DNA from: Stieleria tagensis
Lineage (GTDB): Bacteria; Planctomycetota; Planctomycetia; Pirellulales; Pirellulaceae
NCBI RefSeq assembly: GCF_024129865.1
Contig: NZ_JAMYFE010000042.1
Coordinates: forward strand, 1-64,000
Length of the DNA: 64,000 nt
Direction: 5' to 3'
In this document: piece by piece, positions 53,431 to 62,240 of the stretch
How positions within the stretch are numbered: position 1 is the first letter of the stretch
How the letters are laid out: each line of letters starts with the position of its first letter
Program-made: the position numbers and the translations under genes
Notes under the pieces: model-generated
What the model saw: the letters and a program-made list of their open reading frames with translations, nothing else
Told to the model about the DNA's origin: nothing
The model's database searches: none

Positions 53431-55410
53431 TCAGCGGACGTCGACCCACGACAACCGTTCGCGTGGGAAATAGATCACACAGCCATCCTCTTCGCCGACC
53501 AGCAGGTCTAGTTTCCCGCGGCCCAGATCGATTGCCAGCGGCGAGCAGGTGTGGACACCCATTTCTAATTTCTGCTGATCAAAATGCATCACGCGGGGGT
53601 AATCGAAAACGGGCTCCCGGTTTGTTCCTGCGTTACGCAGGAACAGCACACTTGCCTGGCGGCGATCTCCTTCAAAGGTGTCGTCGGGGATACCGCCGGG
53701 TCCTGGAATGGACGCGGCTCGCCCGGTCCCCGCCAGTAAATCGATTTTGCCGTCGCCGTCCCAATCGGTCGCTTGCAATTTGGTGCGTCCGAATTGGCCG
53801 GCAAAGCGTTTGCCATGGGCTTGAATCGGTTCACCTGTCGTCAGACGCAGCACCTCACCGGGCGTGACGTTGTAATCATCAATTTGCCAATAGCGACGAA
53901 ACTGGTTGTTCTCGTCATTGACGATGATGCACTGGGGCCCCTGTTCTACGTTCCAATCGGTCACGGCGGGTTGCGTCCGCCAGACCAGATGCATCTCCAT
54001 CGTGTCGCTTTTTAGGATGACCGGTTTGTCAAACGAGGGAGGGCTGGAACCGGGTTGTTGCAACAACACCGAGAGGTCGCCTTGGATGCTGTTGTAAATG
54101 ATGTCGGCCGAACCGTCGCGATTCCAGTCGACCACTGTCGGGCAGCTGTAGCCCCAACGCGATTCCGGTGGACCTTGAATTCCCGTGTAGCCGCCATCGA
54201 TTTTCAGGATTTCGCCGTCCGCTTTGATTCGTACCGGCGCATCAAATTCTGCCTTCTCCGGTGTTCCGATGTTGCGAACAAAAAGAAAATGTCCCGCATC
54301 GTTTCCCGCGACCATGTCAATCAAACCATCGCCGTCCAGGTCGCCTGATGTCAGTACCGGGAGCGCACCGAGTGTGAGGATCGGGTTTTCAATCAGGGCG
54401 CGCACCGGTGGATCGTAAATGGGGCCACCACGCTGATTGAAGCGTCCCGCAAAGCGATAGAACCACAACGAACCGGTATCACCCACCAACAGATTCGAAT
54501 CGCCCGTGACCGGGTCCGGTATCGCAACCAGTCCGGGGAAGATTCCGGGGTGTCGCATGCCGTTATCGTCGGCGCCGCTTAAAAACACCCCCGGTTTCAA
54601 ATCCAATGCCGATTCGGAATCATTCTGAAAGTAGTAGAACATGCCTTGGGATGCCGCTCCCATCACGCCCTGTCGGCTGAGACTTGGATAGTCCACTTTG
54701 GTCAAACCGGTGCAGCGAATCAAAAAATCACGCTGGGCTGGAAAGATGGGGAATTGGATCTCCGGATCCGAATTGCCATTCTCCAGTGTCATCGCGCCCA
54801 ACACGGCATAAGACAGTTTGCCGCGGTAAATTCCTGATCCGTCAAACGGCCGATAGTCAGCCGAATGGGGATGCGCCCCTTCAACGCCGCGCGACTTGCC
54901 ATCTCCTTTGGTGAATAGCACTGCTAGTCGATCGTCGGTCAATGGGAACGCTGCCAATGTCCGTAGACCACCGGGGACCGTCGCAGAAAAGTCTGGCGTG
55001 ATTTCGAACCGCTGGCGGCTGCGATCGAAACGCGAAAGCTGAATCTTTTTGCCGTTGTAAACCAGGGCGTTGGAAGTTGTGCCGGCGGAGAACACAGCCA
55101 GGCTGCCGCGGGGAACGTCCAACATGCTGGGGTGTCCAAACACCGGCACGCCTTGCCGAGTGAAACGTTTGAATGGCAACAGAGTTCGGCCACTGACGAG
55201 CAAATCATAGGGTCCGTTGCCGAAAACGTTCGCCACTCCACTCGGCTGGACTTCAAAGTCACGGGTCGCGCCAAGTGGCCCCACGTCAACCGCCAACCCA
55301 ATTTCCTGGCCAGCGGGCCAGTCAGGTTTTGGTGCGGGCGATTGGGAGTAGACCAGGTTCGTGAATCCAACAAAAAAGGTCACCAGGATCGTGAGTGGTC
55401 GCAGCGTCAT
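53431..55410 (-). CDS. Secreted FG-GAP/VCBS-repeat protein
   Basis: This 659-residue protein has a signal peptide (ILVTFFVGFTNLVYSQS). It carries several FG-GAP/VCBS-type blades with calcium-binding loops: SGDLDGDGLIDMVAGNDAG (about 375-395), VDWNRDGSADIIYNSIQGD (about 445-465), TDWDGDGKIDLLAGTGRA (about 565-583) and IDLGRGKLDLLVGEEDG near the end. Such repeats form beta-propellers that bind ligands or surfaces. No enzyme domain is visible. It stands alone on the minus strand, convergent with the secreted-protein gene. Confidence 0.88.
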   Translation of the reverse strand: MTLRPLTILVTFFVGFTNLVYSQSPAPKPDWPAGQEIGLAVDVGPLGATRDFEVQPSGVANVFGNGPYDLLVSGRTLLPFKRFTRQGVPVFGHPSMLDVPRGSLAVFSAGTTSNALVYNGKKIQLSRFDRSRQRFEITPDFSATVPGGLRTLAAFPLTDDRLAVLFTKGDGKSRGVEGAHPHSADYRPFDGSGIYRGKLSYAVLGAMTLENGNSDPEIQFPIFPAQRDFLIRCTGLTKVDYPSLSRQGVMGAASQGMFYYFQNDSESALDLKPGVFLSGADDNGMRHPGIFPGLVAIPDPVTGDSNLLVGDTGSLWFYRFAGRFNQRGGPIYDPPVRALIENPILTLGALPVLTSGDLDGDGLIDMVAGNDAGHFLFVRNIGTPEKAEFDAPVRIKADGEILKIDGGYTGIQGPPESRWGYSCPTVVDWNRDGSADIIYNSIQGDLSVLLQQPGSSPPSFDKPVILKSDTMEMHLVWRTQPAVTDWNVEQGPQCIIVNDENNQFRRYWQIDDYNVTPGEVLRLTTGEPIQAHGKRFAGQFGRTKLQATDWDGDGKIDLLAGTGRAASIPGPGGIPDDTFEGDRRQASVLFLRNAGTNREPVFDYPRVMHFDQQKLEMGVHTCSPLAIDLGRGKLDLLVGEEDGCVIYFPRERLSWVDVR

Positions 55411-55516
55411 TTGGCAAGATCATGGGGGGGAGGAACACAAGAATCTGAGGCGAGTGCTTGTCGGTTGATGGCCGACAAAGCACTGCCCTGAAAACATCAG
55501 ATCGAAGGTCGAGGGA

Positions 55517-56728
55517 TCACAATGCCTCGTCGATGATTTCGCCCGAAGCCCGCGTTCCGAGCGCGCCCCATAAACCGTAGGCGCTTGGTTGGCCGTTGGA
55601 GGCCGGCATCATCGATTGATCTCCGGCGTCTATGCTTTCGGTAACGAAGGTCACCGCACCGTCGCCCATCAAAATGTGCGCGCCGCCGGGGTGACGGCTC
55701 CCAGCTGTGCTCAGCGCGTGCCCGTTGTCACTGACCGCACCAGCGCCCCAGGTGCAAGACAGGCGATTGGGTGGGCGGATCGTTTGGAAACTGGTGTAGG
55801 AGAGTCGGAAATCGGCCCAGCGAAACCCACGACCCGATGAATCATTCTGGCCGGCCGCGCTCCCGGTGAAAAATTGAGGGCGAGACGGATCAATCACCGA
55901 GTCACAAAACAACGGATTGATGACCAGTTCAGCGTCGCCGGCTTCGGATAGATCCGCTTTGACCTCGTTCTGTCCCAGGCTGGTACAGATCTCGCCCATC
56001 GCAATCGTATTGGATAGACCGTCCAGACAATCGCGGAATCTCATTTCGTTTCGCGCCCAAAAGAAGCCTCGATTGGTCCCGCGGCCCAAGGCTGCTCCGG
56101 TCGGGTTGTCGGTGGTGCTGCTGAATGTGCTGCCCTCGCGTCGATCTGGATTGTTGGCTCCGTTGCAGGAACATGTCCAAGACCCGCGCCGGTTTCTCGC
56201 ACCGTGATGAACCAAATAGATATTGTCGCCAAGATTGGCAGCGTAGTTGCATCGTCCCAAGGCGGGCAGGCCACGGCCGGGATCGCTCGGGCAACGGTAG
56301 GTTGGAATTTCCGCTCTCCAAGGTTCATAGGCGTCACGCCATGGCACCGGACCGAATGCGGGCCAAGTCGTCCCGCCATCAACCAGCGGATTGCTAAGCA
56401 GTTCCCATAGCCCTTGCTGTTCGATGAACGGAGTCAAACCGACGTGCATACTCAAGTGGAACCGGCTTGAGTCATTGTTGCCGGTCATCGCGTTTGGACC
56501 GGTCCCTCCGCCATGCGTGGGCAACGCTTTGTAGGTGGAGTGATAGTTGTGAATCCCCAATCCGAGTTGTTTGAAATTGTTGCTGCAACTCATCCGTCGC
56601 GCAGCTTCTCGGGCCGCTTGAACGGCCGGTAGCAACAGGCCGACAAGGATTCCGATGATCGCAATCACCACCAGCAGTTCAACCAGTGTGAATGCCAATC
56701 GACCTCTAACGTGTTGATGTGTGTTCAT
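55517..56728 (-). CDS. DUF1559 prepilin-like protein
   Basis: This 403-residue protein has a type-IV-pilin-like N-terminus ([21 protein letters not shown]) with the G/A-FTLVE cleavage pattern, followed by the DUF1559 body. Conserved features include [21 protein letters not shown] and the C-terminal [20 protein letters not shown] (the H-x-x-x-x-GDG ending). It is probably processed by a prepilin peptidase and displayed outside; planctomycetes encode dozens of such genes of unknown role. A small lipoprotein gene precedes it on the same strand by 146 bases. Confidence 0.93.
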   Translation of the reverse strand: MNTHQHVRGRLAFTLVELLVVIAIIGILVGLLLPAVQAAREAARRMSCSNNFKQLGLGIHNYHSTYKALPTHGGGTGPNAMTGNNDSSRFHLSMHVGLTPFIEQQGLWELLSNPLVDGGTTWPAFGPVPWRDAYEPWRAEIPTYRCPSDPGRGLPALGRCNYAANLGDNIYLVHHGARNRRGSWTCSCNGANNPDRREGSTFSSTTDNPTGAALGRGTNRGFFWARNEMRFRDCLDGLSNTIAMGEICTSLGQNEVKADLSEAGDAELVINPLFCDSVIDPSRPQFFTGSAAGQNDSSGRGFRWADFRLSYTSFQTIRPPNRLSCTWGAGAVSDNGHALSTAGSRHPGGAHILMGDGAVTFVTESIDAGDQSMMPASNGQPSAYGLWGALGTRASGEIIDEAL

Positions 56729-56874
56729 GACAACGCCTGAGTAAGAAAAGGAAAAGAGAGAAAAAGCAATTCAGACGACCGAAGTCGCCGTCATCGATTG
56801 CTGATCGAACGATCGGCAATTTGTTTGCAGGCAGCCAGCGGAGTCGGCCTCGCGTGGGCGTCGAAACTGCTCCG

Positions 56875-57018
56875 CTATTCGTCGCCGTCATACATTGCGT
56901 CTTGTTGCTCGTCGGTGATTTCCGGTGCGGCACGTTCAATCACTTGCGGCTCCGAATCGTCACCGCACCCGACCAATGACAGCGTGAAAAGCAACAGGAT
57001 CAAATGAAAACTCTTCAT
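56875..57018 (-). CDS. Small lipoprotein (47 residues)
   Basis: The ORF starts with an ATG at 57018 behind a strong GGAGG (seven bases upstream) and encodes MKSFHLILLLFTLSLVGCG, a signal with lipobox LVGC at residues 15-18. The mature part is only about 29 residues and acidic (DEQQDAMYDGDE). It is shorter than usual gene-calling limits but has all marks of a lipoprotein. It lies upstream of the DUF1559 gene on the same strand; small lipoproteins often accompany DUF1559 genes in planctomycetes, so a shared transcript is plausible. Confidence 0.8.
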   Translation of the reverse strand: MKSFHLILLLFTLSLVGCGDDSEPQVIERAAPEITDEQQDAMYDGDE

Positions 57019-57073
57019 GAATTCCTCCGGGGAGAAGGGATCGAATCACGTCGCCTGATCTGCAAAGAACAGG

Positions 57074-57102
57074 TCTATAGACTTAATGCATCTCTATAGA
57101 CT
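57074..57102 (-). promoter_or_regulatory. Paired direct repeats, candidate operator
   Basis: TCTATAGACT occurs at 57074-57083 and 57093-57102, 19 bases apart (nearly two helical turns), each containing the palindrome CTATAG. On the minus strand this reads AGTCTATAGA twice, 56 bases upstream of the lipoprotein start. A dimeric regulator binding side by side, or extended -10 elements, could explain it. Confidence 0.45.
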
Positions 57103-57293
57103 ATGCGCTGACGGGGGCCGGTGCAACACAAACTCAGGTCAAGGGGGAATAAATCCGCAAAGAAATTTTGTCGGACAGGTGGGGAATCCATGTCGTGGAT
57201 TGCAGCGTCGATCCCACGAGGCCGTGCCAGTTAGGAATTCACACTGCCGCGCGCCTTGCCCAAGGCCTGGGATTTCCCAACCCGACGCGTTCG

Positions 57294-57352
57294 TTTGGAA
57301 GCCAGCGTTTTCGCGTGGGGCATAGGTTTTTTGGTAACCCGACGCGTCAGCG
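57294..57352 (+). repeat. Dispersed repeat (third copy)
   Basis: The segment from TTGGAAGCCAGCG to GTAACCCGACGCGTCAGCG matches the reverse complement of the repeats at 16-70 and 74-126. The shared core is GCATAGGTTTTTTGGTAACC against GCATTGGTTTTTGGTAACCC. A partial copy precedes it (ACCCGACGCG at 57280-57289). Confidence 0.6.
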
Positions 57353-57519
57353 AAGGATCCCGTCTACACCCAAAATCCCTCGCTCACGCTTCGGGTTGCG
57401 CTGTTGCGATTCACTCTCCCGCCCCGGAGGTCGTGCGGCTTGGCGTGCCACCCATCGGCAGAGTCGTATGCACTCAATCTCATCTTTGCGCCAACGGCGT
57501 TCGATAGCTTAGCCCGGGG

Positions 57520-59133
57520 TCACTGGGGCACAGAATGTGATTCGATCGCGGCGGCGAGTTGACGATAGTCTTGATAGAGTGCCTGATAGGCCTGGTGACG
57601 CTGCGGCCGGGGCTCGACCGTGATCGTGTCGCCCTGTCCGCCGGCCATGGCGGTCGCAGCATCGGCCACCGTTGGGAACCCGCTTCGCTCTGCTCCCGCC
57701 GCGACCATCCCCAGCACGGCTGCGCCCACGGCGGTGCCCTGGGTCGCCGGATGAATCTCGATCGGCATTCCCAACACGTCGGCATAGACCTCGACAAACG
57801 CGCGGTTGTGATGTGGCAGTCCGCCGGTGGCAATCAGGCGATCAATCGGTACACCACCAGTGGTCAGCAATTCCACGATCCAGCGCAGTCCAAACGCGGA
57901 CGCTTCCATCAGTGCCAGGTACAGATGCGCTGGCCCATGCTCGAGTCCCAGGCCGACAAAGGCGCCGCGCAGCCCGCCGTCCATCAGTGGCGTCCGGCAA
58001 CCATTCATCCAGTCCATGCAGCGCACGCCTTCGGCACCGGGCGGCAGCTTCATCGCCGCTTGGGACAGTTCGTCAAAACTGTCTAGGTTCAACAGACGCA
58101 GCAACCAGGCGAACGCATCACCGACCGCCGCTTGTCCGGTTTCATAGCCGAACAATCCCGGCAGGATCCCGCCGTCAACGACGCCGGCGACCCCAGCAAC
58201 TTCTACCAATTTTTCGGCGTTAAGCATGTGACAACTGCTGGTGCCCATGACCATCACCAGGGTTCCGGGCGAGGCAGCGCCGACACCCGGGACAGCCGCG
58301 TGCGCATCGATGATCGCGGTCGAGACCGGTGTGCCGGCATACAGTCCAAACTGCTCGGCCATCGCCGCGGTCAATCCGCCGGCGGGTTGACCCGGTGATC
58401 GCATCACGCCGGGCAAGCGCTGGGCAACTACGGTGGCCAACAGCGGATGAACGGCGTTGAAATAGTCAGCCGGCGGATATCCCTCGCTGGCTGACCACAT
58501 CGCTTTGTATCCGGCTTGGCAGGTTGACCGTGTCAGGGTCTCGGCTGGACCGCCGACAAGTTGCCAGACAAACCAGTCACCCGCTTCCAGCCAAACCTCT
58601 GCGGCCTCGGCCACTTGCGGGGCGCACTCGATCGTTTCCAAGATTTTGGGCAGCAACCATTCCAGTCCGATGATGCCGCCATAGCGTTTCAGGAACGATT
58701 CCTGCCGCTCCGTTGCGACGGCGTTCATTCGCTCGGTTTGTTCCAATGCACCGTGGTGTTTCCACAGTTTGGGCCATGCCAGCGGCGTGTCTCGAAAGGA
58801 ATCGAGTTGGCACAGCGGGACGCCCGCCGCAGTCGTTGGCAACATGGTGCAACTTGTAAAGTCGACGCCGATTCCAACCACTGCCTTTGCTTCGATACCC
58901 GCTTGGTCCAGTGCGGCACGGGTGGCAACCGCAGCCGACTCGATCCAATCGGCTGGATCTTGGAGTGCGAAACGCGCCGGTAACCGTTCGCTGGATCCAG
59001 GCAATGATTGAGTGATCTGGCCACTGGTGTAGTCGCTGGTGGCCAGGCCCAACTGGTTGCCAGCGGCATCAACAAGGATTGCGCGCACCGATTCGGTGCC
59101 AAAATCTAGTCCCAACGAAATAGGTCGACTCAT
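57520..59133 (-). CDS. araB: Ribulokinase
   Basis: This 537-residue FGGY-family kinase has SLGLDFGTESVRAILVDAAG (about 5-24), the ribulokinase-type GVDFTSCTMLP, GGIIGLEWLLPKI, VMGTSSCHML and the FGGY-like GLRWIVELLTTGGV and IATGGLPHHNR. It phosphorylates L-ribulose (and perhaps other ketopentoses) with ATP in pentose catabolism. The ATG at 59133 gives the expected N-terminus; extension to 59169 is not supported. No arabinose isomerase or epimerase gene is adjacent, so the pathway is spread elsewhere. Confidence 0.9.
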   Translation of the reverse strand: MSRPISLGLDFGTESVRAILVDAAGNQLGLATSDYTSGQITQSLPGSSERLPARFALQDPADWIESAAVATRAALDQAGIEAKAVVGIGVDFTSCTMLPTTAAGVPLCQLDSFRDTPLAWPKLWKHHGALEQTERMNAVATERQESFLKRYGGIIGLEWLLPKILETIECAPQVAEAAEVWLEAGDWFVWQLVGGPAETLTRSTCQAGYKAMWSASEGYPPADYFNAVHPLLATVVAQRLPGVMRSPGQPAGGLTAAMAEQFGLYAGTPVSTAIIDAHAAVPGVGAASPGTLVMVMGTSSCHMLNAEKLVEVAGVAGVVDGGILPGLFGYETGQAAVGDAFAWLLRLLNLDSFDELSQAAMKLPPGAEGVRCMDWMNGCRTPLMDGGLRGAFVGLGLEHGPAHLYLALMEASAFGLRWIVELLTTGGVPIDRLIATGGLPHHNRAFVEVYADVLGMPIEIHPATQGTAVGAAVLGMVAAGAERSGFPTVADAATAMAGGQGDTITVEPRPQRHQAYQALYQDYRQLAAAIESHSVPQ

Positions 59134-59324
59134 TCCGATTGCTCCGCCGTAGTCCAAGTTGAATTCCAATTCTGATTTGTCGCGCTACTGCTGTGCGACG
59201 GCACCGACCGTAATCTATAGATTTTTGCCTGGCAACCGTTGGTGGTTTGCTGCAACCATTCGTACCAAAGACTCTTTAGCGATCTTCCGAGAACTTGCAA
59301 CTTTCACACTGACGCGCGGACGAT

Positions 59325-59693
59325 CTAAGGTTTACTTCGCGCGGTCAGTCGACGGCATTTGACGACGATCGCCAGGTAGAATCGTTTGACCGAATTCAGC
59401 AGCTTGCGAATCACCACTTCTGTTCGATCCAGGATGTCGGCGATGAACGGTAATTCCAGTGCGATCAATGCGAGTCCGATGATGGCAAGGAATCCGCCGG
59501 GGCCGGGCAGCCAGCCAATCGCCAGACCAGTGAGAATCAAGGCGATGCCGCCACCGAAGTTCAGGACGCGTCCGATGGTGAAGTTGCCACCACGTCGTTT
59601 TCGTCGCTGGTGGACATACCCTCGAAAGCGTTCGCCGGGTTTTCCTTCGCGAAGTGTCTGGTAGTTATCCTTTACGGTTTGGAGGAATCCCAC
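59325..59693 (-). CDS. PGPGW-type membrane protein
   Basis: This small protein has the hallmark GWLPGPGGFLAIIGLALIALE between two hydrophobic segments (about 45-85), and a basic N-terminus. The start is uncertain: a GTG at 59693 gives 122 residues, and a TTG at 59759 would add 22 residues without a ribosome-binding site. The family is uncharacterised; the motif is conserved in many bacteria. Confidence 0.8.
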   Translation of the reverse strand: MGFLQTVKDNYQTLREGKPGERFRGYVHQRRKRRGGNFTIGRVLNFGGGIALILTGLAIGWLPGPGGFLAIIGLALIALELPFIADILDRTEVVIRKLLNSVKRFYLAIVVKCRRLTARSKP

Positions 59694-60044
59694 TGTAGTA
59701 CCTATCCGTGGCTGATAGCTGGCTGCGCCGCTCGCCTTCCACCGATCTGACAGTGTCAAACTAGTTTGGCGTTACGGGGCAAGAGCGAAATGTCAAAGAA
59801 GGGGCTGCAAAGGCAAAACGCGTACCAAGCGAGCCAACATTCCAATCGATCGATCCGGTTTCTGCCGGTTGTCGACAGAAACCCATTGTTGCACTGATCC
59901 GCGCTAATACATCGCCGCGATGCTGAGTACGAGTACAAGCGCGACGCTGACCAAGGCCCGGAACCAAGTGATGCGAGGAAGCGCGGGAGTCGTGGATTTT
60001 GGTCTGCTTGCAGATCGTTCGCCCGCCCCCGCCGCGCACCGTCG

Positions 60045-60212
60045 TTACGCAACCGGTCCACGTCGGCCCATGATCAGTCCGATAATGAACAGGATCAAAA
60101 ACACGACGAACAGGATCTTTGCGATGTAGGCTGCGGTGCCCGCTACCACGCCGAATCCGAGTACGCCGGCGATCAAAGCGATGACTAAAAAGGTGAGTGC
60201 CCAGCTTAACAT
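60045..60212 (-). CDS. DUF1328 small membrane protein
   Basis: This 55-residue protein ([21 protein letters not shown]...) has two membrane segments and the family's GxxGFG and [13 protein letters not shown] features. The ATG at 60212 has AAGGAAA upstream; the ORF extends to 60245 without support. DUF1328 (YtjA-like) proteins are common small membrane proteins of unknown role. Confidence 0.88.
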   Translation of the reverse strand: MLSWALTFLVIALIAGVLGFGVVAGTAAYIAKILFVVFLILFIIGLIMGRRGPVA

Positions 60213-60771
60213 GACGTTTCCTTGGTGTTGAAAAAGCGATTTCACGTGGTGTGAACATCACTCTCCACGCGGTCGAACCCTAGGCAGGGAAGCGAATGTT
60301 GTGCCAATCCGCGTAGGGGCAACAAAAATTCTGTCCCGCACGATCCACCACTACAGTTCAAGGCCGGGCAATGGATGGGTTCAGAGCGGCATTGCGAGTC
60401 ACGAAAGGACGTGTTTCGCGATGCCCTGGTCGCTCCGATCGCCAACCGAACGTCATGGCAGCAAATCGTCCAATCGCAGTTTGTCGTACTTTCACTCCGT
60501 TTTCCAGAAATATCTTTCAAAATGCCCAGGATTGCCGCTGATGCAAAAAGCGGCCGATACGAGTCATCGCAGGTTTAATACCAATCTTTCTTTGCAATTG
60601 GTATTGGCCCACTGGACCGACGAGCTCATGCTGCTCGGTGACGTACAGGACGACCGGCGCGCCGTTTCTCCCTCAAAGGTCGAAGTCGACCGAGAATTGC
60701 AATCCCGATCGGAAGCTCGTGTTTCCATTTCTGTCGCGCTTCAGATTGTCTTGCTACCAACGAGTGGAATC
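60213..60771. other. Long intergenic region
   Basis: No gene is convincing here. A longer in-frame ORF reaching back to 60301 has no coding character. A 5-base inverted repeat TTCAC (60241-60245), GTGAA (60251-60255) lies just upstream of the DUF1328 start and could be an operator. Confidence 0.5.
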
Positions 60772-61008
60772 ATCGGAAAAAATCAAAATGCATTCGCCAA
60801 ACGCCAGCGTGAGATGGACAAGAAGCGCAAGGCCGAGGAGAAACGACAGCGTCGCGTCGAACGTAAAAATGCCGATCCTGAATTGCAATCCGATGACGGT
60901 GTTGCCAGCGACGAAATTGACGTCGCCGACGAGGATCGCGTTGCCGACGAAAATGACTTGGACGCCAAAGCAAGTCAACCAGAGCAACCCCCGGTCGAAG
61001 ACGCCTAG
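60772..61008 (+). CDS. Small basic/acidic protein, uncertain start
   Basis: Residues from 60772 read GKNQNAFAKRQREMDKKRK and then an EEKRQRRVERK basic helix, followed by an acidic Asp/Glu-rich tail (DEIDVADEDRVADENDLD). The first ATG in frame is at 60814, which would lose the GKNQNAFAKRQ part that I recall from related small bacterial proteins. That part would need a non-standard ATC start at 60772 or a TTG at 60751. I annotate from 60772 as a tentative choice. Function unknown; it may bind nucleic acid or ribosomes. Confidence 0.45.
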   Translation: MGKNQNAFAKRQREMDKKRKAEEKRQRRVERKNADPELQSDDGVASDEIDVADEDRVADENDLDAKASQPEQPPVEDA

Positions 61009-61058
61009 CTAAGCGGGCGCCGATCAGCAATCGCCTGAGTTGTTGAATAGCGTGTTGA

Positions 61059-61760
61059 TCAGCCGACGTTCTCACTTTCGGTGTGTGCGTCAATGGCTGC
61101 CAGCGAGTCGATCAGGCCGTGTTGAATGTGGGCAGCCGCAGCAGCCCGCGCGGAATCTGCATTGCCGTTTCGAATTGCATCGATGATGCGTTTGTGCTCG
61201 TCGCAGGTTCGCTGCATCCCCTTGGCCGTGTAGACGTGTCGACGGATGCCAAAGACCCGTGTCAACACATGTGATTGGGAAGCGGTTCGAACCAGCGCTT
61301 GATTCCCAGTGGCTTCGATGACCAGCATATGAAACTGGTAGTCGGCTTTATCGAACAGGCTCATGATCCGCTTTCCTGCAACCTGCTGCTTCGATTTTCG
61401 TTGCTCAGCGGTCAACTCGCGCATGGTCTCCAGTTCCGATTCAATTTGCGCGACCTGATCTGGGCTGGCCCGCTGGGCGGCCAACGATGCCGTGGCCGGT
61501 TCGATGATCTCGCGTAACTCGTAGATTTCGATCAGGTCATTGCGATCCAAGCTACGGACGATGGCGCCCATGTTGGGGACCAAGTCGACCAAGCCTTCTT
61601 TTGCCAGTTGCCCGGCGGCTTCCCGCACGGGGGTCGCGCTGACCCCGATCTCTTTGCCGATTGGTCCGTACAGCAATCGAGACCCGGGTTCAAAATCGCC
61701 AGCGATCAGCTTGTTGCGCAAATGCTGATAGGCACGGCTGGCGTTGGTCTCAATCGTCAT
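61059..61760 (-). CDS. GntR-family transcriptional regulator (FCD type)
   Basis: This 233-residue regulator has an N-terminal winged helix (AYQHLRNKLIAGDFEPGSRL, then EIGVSATPVREAAGQLAKEGLV, residues about 10-60) and an FCD ligand-binding domain (YELREIIEPATASLAAQR, DKADYQFHMLVIEATGN, ADSARAAAAAHIQ). The Asp/His pattern in the FCD domain suggests metal-dependent effector binding. FadR/FCD regulators often control sugar-acid or amino-acid use; the target is not clear here. It stands alone, divergent from the WD40 gene. Confidence 0.92.
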   Translation of the reverse strand: MTIETNASRAYQHLRNKLIAGDFEPGSRLLYGPIGKEIGVSATPVREAAGQLAKEGLVDLVPNMGAIVRSLDRNDLIEIYELREIIEPATASLAAQRASPDQVAQIESELETMRELTAEQRKSKQQVAGKRIMSLFDKADYQFHMLVIEATGNQALVRTASQSHVLTRVFGIRRHVYTAKGMQRTCDEHKRIIDAIRNGNADSARAAAAAHIQHGLIDSLAAIDAHTESENVG

Positions 61761-62240
61761 TCGATTTGTCCATCAAAACTACGGAAATCTCACTTCCTGC
61801 GACCGAAAGCGGTCGTTCCAAGTCTAGCTTTTCCAGCCATCTTTGCGGAGGGTGCGGCAACAAAACTCCCACCAGGTTTTCGTTCCTCAGCCAGGGGACC
61901 TCACCGCCGCGGATTGGTCCGCGACCGATCGTACTGATTGGCTGATTTTCACCTATGATGATAGGATTCATCAGCCAGCGAGACGGCGACCTCCACACAG
62001 GGCCATTGCAAATGACTTTTTCACACCACAGAAACTTTTTTCCTGGTCTTCGATCGTGTTGGTTGTTGCGCTGACCTGCGTCGCGATGCCTTCTGATCGC
62101 TTGAGCTCTGGCAGACTCAATCGCTCTTTTCTCCAAGTTCAAAGAACATCGACATGAACGTCGCCACCATCGACGCCCAGACGAACCGACGCGGCGGTTT
62201 GCGACAGCGTCTCGATTCCTGATCCATCCACAGGCAACGA
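61761..62240. other. Intergenic region with operator-like inverted repeat
   Basis: No gene is seen. TGATGA (61956-61961), TAGGAT, TCATCA (61968-61973) is a perfect 6-base inverted repeat about 196 bases upstream of the GntR start. FCD-type regulators bind palindromes of similar size, so self-control is possible but unproven. Confidence 0.45.

Larger units (their letters stand above)
57019..57519. other. Intergenic region with direct repeats and dispersed repeat
   Basis: No gene is seen. It holds two TCTATAGACT direct repeats (57074, 57093) near the lipoprotein, the dispersed repeat copy at 57294-57352, and smaller related fragments (ACCCGACGCG at 57280-57289 and an inverted GCTTCGGGTT at 57388-57397). 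It separates the lipoprotein and ribulokinase genes. Confidence 0.6.

Noticed and set aside
59747-59759. TGACAGTGTCA palindrome near the PGPGW gene
   Set aside because: It is short and lies in an uncertain start region; no second copy or promoter supports it as an operator.
60301-60771. Long in-frame 5' extension of the small basic protein
   Set aside because: It is poor in coding signal, lacks a ribosome-binding site and would place the conserved basic segment deep inside.
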